This document shows, piece after piece, positions 58,378 to 64,000 of a DNA stretch of 64,000 nucleotides; position 1 is the first letter of the stretch, and each line of letters opens with the position of its first letter. The notes beneath the pieces were generated by a model, which saw nothing but the letters and a program-made list of their open reading frames with translations, was not told the origin of the DNA and ran no database searches. The DNA comes from Subtercola frigoramans (GTDB lineage Bacteria; Actinomycetota; Actinomycetes; Actinomycetales; Microbacteriaceae): positions 1,984,001 to 2,048,000 of the forward strand of contig NZ_JAFBBU010000001.1 of NCBI RefSeq assembly GCF_016907385.1. Reading direction: 5' to 3'. The position numbers were made by a program, and so were the translations under genes.

Positions 58378-58927
58378 ACTCATCGAGGCGCAGCACGCCT
58401 CCCAGGTAGCTGAAGTAGTGGATCGATCCGTTGGGGATCCGTTCATCGGGTCGCGGGCGACCGCCGCCCGTCGCGAATCGAACGAGCGCACTGATGACGC
58501 CGCCGTGGCACACGACAATCACCGACTGCCCTGGCCGGGCTTCGGCGATCTCGATCAATGCAGCGTGCACACGTGTACGAACCTCGGCGTGCGTTTCCCG
58601 GCCCGGCACAAAGGTCAGGCCCGGAAACCGCTCGTGCAACTCGGCGGAATCCAGCCCCTCTGCCTCGCCATAGTGGCGTTCGACCAGTCCGGGAACGATC
58701 TGCGGCGCCCCGAGCTGCAGTGAGTCCGCGATGATCTGCGCTGTCTCGACTGCCCGGCCGAGGGGGCTTGTGAGGATCGCATCCCACGAATCGCGGCCGA
58801 GCACGAGAGCCGTCTTCGCTGCTTCTGCCCGGCCCGTGGCGTTCAAGGGAATGTCGGTGCTGCCCTGGATCCGCTTGGCGAGATTCCAGTCCGTCTGCCC
58901 GTGACGCACGAGTGCCAGATGAGTCAT
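58304..58927 (-). CDS. Histidine phosphatase (phosphoglycerate mutase-like)
   Basis: A 207-residue protein of the histidine-phosphatase superfamily. The phosphohistidine motif LVRHGQTDWN is at residues 6-15, the second arginine in SPLGRAVET, and the second histidine in VCHGGVISALV near 140. The size and motifs fit GpmB/CobC-like phosphatases rather than glycolytic mutase. The chosen ATG gives the canonical short N-terminus. The 3' end runs 74 nt into the opposite-strand glycosyltransferase. Confidence 0.88.
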   Translation of the reverse strand: MTHLALVRHGQTDWNLAKRIQGSTDIPLNATGRAEAAKTALVLGRDSWDAILTSPLGRAVETAQIIADSLQLGAPQIVPGLVERHYGEAEGLDSAELHERFPGLTFVPGRETHAEVRTRVHAALIEIAEARPGQSVIVVCHGGVISALVRFATGGGRPRPDERIPNGSIHYFSYLGGVLRLDEFNGDPVNELALEAEQAAPQLTNPS

Positions 58928-59079
58928 GAAGCGTTTCGGGTGAGCAAGCGGTGAACCTCCGAGCTTTTCGGCAACAGACAACACCAGCATAAGTCGCGGG
59001 CGTCCCAACCGGAACACTTCGGAGCCGCAGGCGAGCAGAAAGTCGTGGTCGGTGTAGCCAGGCGCCACCCCTTCGCGAG

Positions 59080-59994
59080 CTACGCGAACAGTCGTTCAGC
59101 CAGCGCCGTGAGAGTCTCGGTCGTCCCCGCATCGAGTTTGATCGTGGCGCGCGAGTCACCCTTCGTCACCCCACGATTGATGATGACCACCGGCAGCTTC
59201 TTGCGCCGGGCCTGCTCGAGCAGACGAATCCCCGAATTCACGACCAGAGACGACCCGGCAATGACCAGGGCTTCGGATGATCGCAGCAGGTCACTCGCTT
59301 CGCCGAAGCGCTCCTTCGGAATGAACTCGCCGAAGAACACCACGTCGGGCTTGAGCGTGCCCCGGCACACAGTACACTCCGGCACGATGAACTCGGCCCA
59401 GTTGTGCACATCGGCGTCTCCATCGGGGTTCACCGTGACCGCGTCGGGCTCGGTGATCCACGGGTTCGCCGAATCGATCTGTTCCGCGACGCTCGCCCTG
59501 GCATACATCTGCCCGCACCGAAGACACCGTACCCTGTCCATCGAACCGTGGAGGTCCACGACCCGGTTCGACCCGGCCCTCACGTGCAGCCCGTCAACAT
59601 TCTGGGTGATCACCCCCGAGACGATGCCCGCATTCTCCAGGTCGGCGAGGATGGCGTGGCCGGCGTTCGGCCGGGCGGCGTCGAACAGCTTCCAACCGAG
59701 GTGGCTGCCCGCCCAGTACCGTTTGCGATAGTCACCGTTCGAGAGGAACTGGTCGAAGGTCATGGGATTGCGCTTCGGGGCGCCCTGGCCGCGATAGTCG
59801 GGAATGCCCGAATCGGTGCTCACCCCGGCCCCGGTGAGCACGACCACGCGCCTGCCGCGTAGAAGGGCGGCAACATCATCCAGCTGCCCACCGTCTGTCG
59901 CAACGCCGTGGTCGTTCGACAAGGCCGTGTCGCCGGCACCAGGGGTGGCCTCGATCACCGCCGAGGGGCCGCGTTCTGACTCCACGAGTGCCAT
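59080..59994 (-). CDS. Sirtuin NAD-dependent protein deacylase
   Basis: A 304-residue Sir2-family enzyme that removes acyl groups from lysines using NAD. The Rossmann motif GAGVSTDSGIPDYR is near residues 55-68, TQNVDGLH at 130-137, catalytic H149, and the zinc cysteines are C157, C160, C207 and C210. A variable insertion between the zinc pairs is longer than usual. GGGAGG 7 nt upstream supports the ATG; the first 35 residues are non-conserved. Confidence 0.93.
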   Translation of the reverse strand: MALVESERGPSAVIEATPGAGDTALSNDHGVATDGGQLDDVAALLRGRRVVVLTGAGVSTDSGIPDYRGQGAPKRNPMTFDQFLSNGDYRKRYWAGSHLGWKLFDAARPNAGHAILADLENAGIVSGVITQNVDGLHVRAGSNRVVDLHGSMDRVRCLRCGQMYARASVAEQIDSANPWITEPDAVTVNPDGDADVHNWAEFIVPECTVCRGTLKPDVVFFGEFIPKERFGEASDLLRSSEALVIAGSSLVVNSGIRLLEQARRKKLPVVIINRGVTKGDSRATIKLDAGTTETLTALAERLFA

Positions 59995-60084
59995 GAACGC
60001 ACCTCCCTAGGCTTCGAACTCTGTCTTGAGTCTAGACAGCCCAGTTTTCGTAAATGTTTCGCGCGACTGGCAGAGTGATGTTCT

Positions 60085-60882
60085 GTGCCCGTGATTCAGA
60101 TCGACAACCTCAGCGACCCCGCCCTCTCGGACTACTCCGGACTCACCGATGTCGCCCTGCGGCGCATCAGCGAACCGGAAGGCGGGCTCTACATCGCCGA
60201 GTCGGCAAAGGTGATCGAACGGGCACTCGCGGCCGGCCATGTGCCGAGATCGGTGTTGTGCGAGGCGAAGTGGGTCGACAGCATCCGCCCGCTGCTCGCC
60301 GACGACGTACCGATCTTCGTGGGGGAGTCGGCCCTGCTCGAAACCCTCACCGGTTTCAACCTGCACAGGGGTGCCCTCGCCTCGATGCACCGGCCCGTCT
60401 TGCCCAGCGTGGCGTCTTTGCTGCAGGATGCCCGGCGGGTCGTGATTCTCGAAGACATCGTCGACCACACCAACGTCGGGGCGATCTTCCGCTCGGTGGC
60501 CGGGCTCGGGGCCGACGCGGTGCTCATCACGCCGCGATGCGCCGACCCGCTCTACCGCAGGAGTGTTCGTGTCTCGATGGGGACGGTGTTGCAGGTGCCG
60601 TGGACCCGGCTGCCGGAGTGGGACCTCGCCGCGCCGATGCTTCACGATGCCGGGTTCACGATCGCCGCGCTGGCTCTGAGCGACGACGCTGTGACGCTCG
60701 ACGCGTTCGCCTTGGAGCCGCCCGAGCGCGTGGCGATCGTGTTCGGCACCGAGGGTGACGGGCTCAGCCGCGCGGCGCTGAGTGTTGCAGACACTGTCGT
60801 GACGATCCCGATGCTGCACGGCGTCGACTCGCTCAATGTGGCCTCGGCGAGCGCCGTAGCGCTCTGGGCCCTGCGCGTCTGA
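60085..60882 (+). CDS. SpoU/TrmH-family RNA 2'-O-methyltransferase
   Basis: A 265-residue SPOUT methyltransferase. Motif 1 is HTNVGAIFRSVAGLGAD, motif 2 VFGTEGDGLS and motif 3 IPMLHGVDSLNVASASAVAL, together forming the trefoil-knot SAM site. An N-terminal substrate-binding domain (1-110) is present. Whether it modifies tRNA or 23S rRNA cannot be told from sequence. GTG start. Confidence 0.92.
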   Translation: MPVIQIDNLSDPALSDYSGLTDVALRRISEPEGGLYIAESAKVIERALAAGHVPRSVLCEAKWVDSIRPLLADDVPIFVGESALLETLTGFNLHRGALASMHRPVLPSVASLLQDARRVVILEDIVDHTNVGAIFRSVAGLGADAVLITPRCADPLYRRSVRVSMGTVLQVPWTRLPEWDLAAPMLHDAGFTIAALALSDDAVTLDAFALEPPERVAIVFGTEGDGLSRAALSVADTVVTIPMLHGVDSLNVASASAVALWALRV

Positions 60883-60912
60883 GGCTCGCCGAGGCCAGGA
60901 CCATCGAGGTCG

Positions 60913-61024
60913 CGGTTCGTGGCTGCAGCGGTTGGTCGAGGCCGAAGTCAGTCGCGGCAGCGGTTCGTCGGGTCTGCGACTCGTCGCGCCTGCGATTCGT
61001 CGGCTCGGGGGTTCGTCGAGTCTG
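60913..61024. repeat. Seven-unit degenerate 16-bp tandem repeat
   Basis: Seven consecutive 16-nt units fit a loose pattern close to CGGTTCGTCGNGYCTG. They start at 60913, 60929, 60945, 60961, 60977, 60993 and 61009. Units 4-7 are the best conserved; unit 3 is the most divergent. A weak eighth may precede at 60897. The array fills most of the spacer between the methyltransferase and GDSL genes. There are no unique spacers, so it is not CRISPR. Confidence 0.75.
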
Positions 61025-61052
61025 CCACAACCGGCGTTTGCAGCGAACGGGT

Positions 61053-61883
61053 CTACTCGGCCCCTGCCCCCGCAGCGGCGGCCCCGGCGAGCGGAATCGG
61101 TAGCTCATAGAGCACCGGCACGGCATCCGGGCGCTTGGGAGCGAGGCCATCGCCCGACGACTGGTGGCGCACCCGGCGCAGCACCCAGGGCATGAAGAAT
61201 TCACGCGCCCACACCAGATCGCCGGCCCTGGCCTGTCGCCAGCTGGCCGTCGGCAGCGGCTCGGGGGAGTGCGGCTTGAGGTCGTTGGGCACATTGAGCG
61301 TCGCGAGCACCATGCGCGCGATCTCGTGGTGGCCGAAAGAGTTGGGGTGGAGCCGGTCGGGCGCCCACATCGTCGAATCCTGCACCGACGCGAGGCCCCA
61401 CATGTCGGCCACGAGCAGGTCGTACCGCGCCGCGATGGAGCGGATGTTCTCGTTGTAGATCGCGACCTTGCCGCGGATTCCTCGGAAGACCGACTGGAAG
61501 CCCACGTCCATGCCGGTGAAGACGACGATCGTCGCGCCGCTCTGTTTGAGGTCGGCGATCCCGGCGTCGAGCTGGGCCGCCACCACGTCGGGATCGGTGC
61601 CGGGGCGGATGATGTCGTTGCCGCCGGCCGAGATGGTTATGAGGTCGGGCTTGAGCTCGAGAGCCGGCTCGACCTGTTCGTCGAGGATCTGGCGGATGAG
61701 TCGCCCGCGAATCGCAAGGTTGCCATACGAGAGCTCGCCGTTCGCCTGGTCGTTCAGCACTTCGGCGACCCGATCGGCCCAGCCCCGATGCCCACCGAGG
61801 CTCTTCGGTTCGGGGTCGCCGATACCCTCGGTGAATGAGTCTCCGAGGGCGACGTAGCGACGCCACGGGTGAGGTTCGGTCAT
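61053..61883 (-). CDS. SGNH/GDSL hydrolase
   Basis: A 276-residue SGNH hydrolase. The nucleophile lies in block I ALGDSFTEG (Ser near 16), Gly and Asn in blocks II and III (NLAIRG, SAGGND), and the catalytic pair in DRLHPNSFGH near 190. There is no signal peptide, so it is probably cytoplasmic. The ATG has GAGGAG about 6 nt upstream. The C-terminal 80 residues are family-variable, ending in an Ala/Gly run. Substrate unknown (lipid, acetyl-sugar). Confidence 0.88.
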   Translation of the reverse strand: MTEPHPWRRYVALGDSFTEGIGDPEPKSLGGHRGWADRVAEVLNDQANGELSYGNLAIRGRLIRQILDEQVEPALELKPDLITISAGGNDIIRPGTDPDVVAAQLDAGIADLKQSGATIVVFTGMDVGFQSVFRGIRGKVAIYNENIRSIAARYDLLVADMWGLASVQDSTMWAPDRLHPNSFGHHEIARMVLATLNVPNDLKPHSPEPLPTASWRQARAGDLVWAREFFMPWVLRRVRHQSSGDGLAPKRPDAVPVLYELPIPLAGAAAAGAGAE

Positions 61884-61972
61884 GGTCAACTCCTCTGGTG
61901 CAAATCGGTTCGCGCCCAGCCTACGACCCTGCCACGGGCATCCGGCCGGCACGGGCAAACCGGACTTTCGTC

Positions 61973-62021
61973 GGAGCTCAGCGAAGCTGCGCCCAATACG
62001 TGCGCGACTTCGCTCAGCTCC
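61973..62021. repeat. Long hairpin between ada-alkA and GDSL gene
   Basis: GGAGCTCAGCGAAG (61973-61986) pairs with 62008-62021 with one mismatch, and inner GCGC words extend the stem. It lies in the 186-nt spacer between the alkA stop and the GDSL start on the same strand, so it may end the upstream transcript. Confidence 0.6.
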
Positions 62022-62069
62022 GCCCGAAGGACGTCGCCATGCCAGCACGACGCCAGGGCCCAGCGATCA

Positions 62070-63644
62070 TCACCCCGCGGCACGCCAGAGGTGCATGCCC
62101 AGGTAGCTCCGCCACGGTGAGACCTGTTGCGCCCAGGCCCGCAGCCCAGGCCGCTCCTGCGGCAGCCCGAGCTTCACGGCACCCGCCCGCAGCGCCAGAT
62201 CGCCGTCGAGCAGCACGTCGGGCGCTCCCAGCACGCGCATGGCGACATACCCCGCCGTCCACTCGCCGATCCCCGGCACCGACGTCAATTCCGTCATGAG
62301 CTGCGCGTGCGACGTACCCACGTCGAGCGAGATCTCGCCGTTCGCGAGCGCTTCAGCGGTGCGGATGATCGTGTCGATGCGTCGCGCAGGCCCACGCAAC
62401 ACGTCCCGGCCGTGCTCGGCGATCCTGGCCGCCGTGGGGAACAGCCGGGTGATCGCCGCGTCACTACCGACCGTCAGGGCGTCTCCCAGTTCAGCGGCGA
62501 GCCGCCCCAGCACAGTTCGTGCTCCCTTGACAGAGATCTGCTGGCCGACGAGGGCGCGAAAGACGACTTCGTGCGGGTCTGTGCTGCCGGGCATCCGGAT
62601 GCCCGGCAACGCTTTCACCGAGGCCCGAAGCTCTGGCACCTGAGCCAGCGCCTCGTCGATCGACTGGGAGTCGGCGTCGAGGTCGAAGAGCCTCCGCACC
62701 CGGGACGCTAGGGTCGACACGTCGGCGAGGTTCTCGAGCTGGGCGGTGCAGATGACGCCGGTGTCGGAGACGGTCACCGCGATGACGGCCTGGCCGTGGG
62801 GGAGGAGAAGACTGCGCCGGTAGATACCGCCACTGACGTCTTCGACTCCGGAGACGGCTCGGGTGGCAAGGAAGTCGATCACACCGTTCCCGTCGAACGG
62901 GGGCCGCGCGGGAAGGGTCAGCCTCACGCGGCCCGACGTGCCGTGTGCCGAGATGGGAGCGGCAGTGTCGATGCTGGGAGCGGGGGCAGAGGCGACGGCG
63001 GGGCCGACGGGAGTCTCGGCTTCGGCGCCGACGGAGTGGCTTCGGCCGCGTCGGCCCTGCTCGCGCAATAGGCTGGCCTGTTCGCGCAACCGGCTGGGAG
63101 AGGTCTCGTACACCGCCAGAATGGTCTCGTTGAAGGCGCGCACGCTCGAGAAGCCGCTAGCGAAGACCACCTGGGAGAGTGGCAGAGCGGTGCTCTGCAG
63201 CAGCACCCGCGCACTCTGCGCCCGGTGGGCTCTGGCCAGCGCCTGCGGGCCGGCACCGAGCTCGGCGGTCAGAACGCGCGTCAGGTGCCGCGGCGTGTAG
63301 CCGACACGCCTGGCAAGCCCGTCGACACCCTCACGGTCGACGACGCCATCCTCGATCAGCCGCATGACCCGACCTGCGAGGTCATCGCGCAGGTTCCACT
63401 CGGGTGACCCGGGAACGGCATCGGGAAGGCAGCGTTTGCAAGCCCGCAGCCCCGCTTGGTGGGCTGCGGCCGCCGTCACGAAGAACGACACGTTCTGCGG
63501 GTGCGGTGTGCGGGCGGGGCAGCTCGGGCGGCAGTAGATTCCGGTGGTGTGCACGCCAGTGATGAACTGCCCGTCGAACCGGCTGTCTTTCGCCTTCATG
63601 GCCCGGTATCGCTGGTCGAAGAGGGCCGCCGCTGCTGTGCTCAC
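62070..63644 (-). CDS. alkA: Ada-AlkA fusion: DNA alkylation response and glycosylase
   Basis: A 524-residue fusion. Residues 1-80 are the Ada methylphosphotriester domain with zinc cysteines C38, C42, C69 and C72, the same numbers as in E. coli Ada; C38 is the methyl acceptor. An AraC-type HTH pair follows (about 95-190), then a low-complexity linker. An AlkA N-terminal domain and a helix-hairpin-helix glycosylase (LVGQQISVKGA; VPGIGEWTAGYVAMR) complete it. It lacks the Ada O6-methylguanine transferase domain. It should sense alkylation, activate transcription and excise 3-methyladenine. GTG start. Confidence 0.93.
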   Translation of the reverse strand: MSTAAAALFDQRYRAMKAKDSRFDGQFITGVHTTGIYCRPSCPARTPHPQNVSFFVTAAAAHQAGLRACKRCLPDAVPGSPEWNLRDDLAGRVMRLIEDGVVDREGVDGLARRVGYTPRHLTRVLTAELGAGPQALARAHRAQSARVLLQSTALPLSQVVFASGFSSVRAFNETILAVYETSPSRLREQASLLREQGRRGRSHSVGAEAETPVGPAVASAPAPSIDTAAPISAHGTSGRVRLTLPARPPFDGNGVIDFLATRAVSGVEDVSGGIYRRSLLLPHGQAVIAVTVSDTGVICTAQLENLADVSTLASRVRRLFDLDADSQSIDEALAQVPELRASVKALPGIRMPGSTDPHEVVFRALVGQQISVKGARTVLGRLAAELGDALTVGSDAAITRLFPTAARIAEHGRDVLRGPARRIDTIIRTAEALANGEISLDVGTSHAQLMTELTSVPGIGEWTAGYVAMRVLGAPDVLLDGDLALRAGAVKLGLPQERPGLRAWAQQVSPWRSYLGMHLWRAAG

Positions 63645-63740
63645 CCCACCATTCTGCGCGACGCTCAGTGCGCACGCCAGCGGAAATCGGACATCGCTGG
63701 GCTGGGCGTGTCTGTCGTCGAGCGAGTAAGGTTCTGGCCA

Positions 63741-64000
63741 GTGACTACTCTGCCTCTCTCCTCCGGACACCCTGTCGGAACCAGCGCGGCCCAGCACCTC
63801 TCGCCGTCGTTCCCCGAGCGCGCCGCCTGGGGAACGGTCTCCAAACTCCGGGCCTGGCAGACCGAAGCACTCGACGCCTACTTCCTTCATGAACCGCGTG
63901 ACTTTCTCGCGGCGGCGACACCCGGCGCCGGCAAGACGACCTTCGCCCTGCGCCTCGCGGCCGAACTCCTGGCGCGCAAGACCATCGATCGCGTGACCGT
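63741..64000 (+). CDS. DEAD/DEAH-box helicase, N-terminal part
   Basis: The first 86 codons of a gene that runs off the window. It starts at GTG and reads LRAWQTEALDAYF (Q-motif-like region), then a Walker A ATPGAGKTTFAL, typical of superfamily 2 helicases. TAAGGT lies 8 nt before the start. It is divergent from the ada-alkA gene. The remaining domains and function cannot be seen. Confidence 0.75.
   Translation, partial: MTTLPLSSGHPVGTSAAQHLSPSFPERAAWGTVSKLRAWQTEALDAYFLHEPRDFLAAATPGAGKTTFALRLAAELLARKTIDRVT

Noticed and set aside
60913..61024. CRISPR-like array
   Set aside because: Repeats are 16 nt, contiguous and degenerate with no unique spacers, and no cas genes are near.

Overview
This is a 64-kb stretch of a GC-rich actinobacterial chromosome, most likely from a member of the Microbacteriaceae (Micrococcales). 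The basis is the run of core genes: uvrB-uvrA-uvrC-rapZ-whiA, then gap-pgk-tpiA-secG-rbpA, a pentose-phosphate block (tkt-tal-pgi-zwf-opcA-pgl), ctaB/ctaA, a SUF operon and glgC/GT4 synthase. WhiA, RbpA, OpcA and many GTG/TTG or apparently leaderless starts also fit. I cannot name a genus from sequence alone. I saw no rRNA, tRNA, CRISPR array, insertion sequence or prophage.

Layout. (1) 1-6.4 kb is an arsenic-resistance island in several transcription units: two arsenate reductases; an aquaglyceroporin-type channel with an ArsO-like flavoprotein that carries an in-frame amber codon; arsR with an arsN-type acetyltransferase; and arsD-arsA. A near-identical operator-like sequence lies in two of the promoter regions. 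The membrane pump that ArsA would energise (ArsB or Acr3) is not in view. (2) 6.4-8.2 kb is a putative toxin-antitoxin pair: an HTH regulator with an inverted-repeat operator, and a Fic protein whose motif lacks the catalytic histidine. (3) 8.2-27.5 kb is core genome: a DUF885 peptidase-like protein, rpsA, coaE, pfkA, the UvrABC excision-repair genes, rapZ, whiA, sodA, lower glycolysis, secG and rbpA. (4) 27.5-35.8 kb is a minus-strand carbohydrate block that makes NADPH and pentoses. (5) 35.9-38.8 kb holds heme O and heme A synthases around a shortened DUF559-like endonuclease gene flanked by two related hairpins. (6) 39.2-43.4 kb is a SUF Fe-S assembly operon with an embedded Rieske ferredoxin but no sufS or sufU. 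(7) 43.5-54.4 kb holds a MerB-like protein, an ABC-F ATPase, a SURF1 operon, fabG, serB-glgC, the GT4 GlgA/GlgM-type synthase, an ABC ATPase, rpmE2 and an exonuclease with a small lipoprotein. (8) 54.5-64 kb holds treS, an alpha/beta hydrolase with a glycosyltransferase, a histidine phosphatase, a sirtuin, a SpoU methyltransferase, a GDSL hydrolase, an Ada-AlkA fusion and the start of a helicase.

How the genes connect. GlgC, the GT4 synthase and TreS are steps in alpha-glucan/trehalose metabolism. Tkt, Tal, Pgi, Zwf, OpcA and Pgl form one pentose-phosphate unit beside the gap-pgk-tpiA operon. CtaB, CtaA and SURF1 all serve heme-copper oxidase biogenesis.

Recurring patterns. Many genes have a TAnnnT hexamer 6-8 nt before the start codon and no Shine-Dalgarno sequence, which suggests leaderless mRNAs. 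REP-like palindromic repeats sit at several gene ends. Asp-Ala pairs are often written with the hexamer GGATGC although GAC is otherwise the usual Asp codon. No single locus is clearly a new system. The most unusual items are the His-less Fic pair, the amber-interrupted arsO, the 16-bp tandem array at 60.9 kb, the hairpin-flanked endonuclease remnant and the duplicated pfkA tail.
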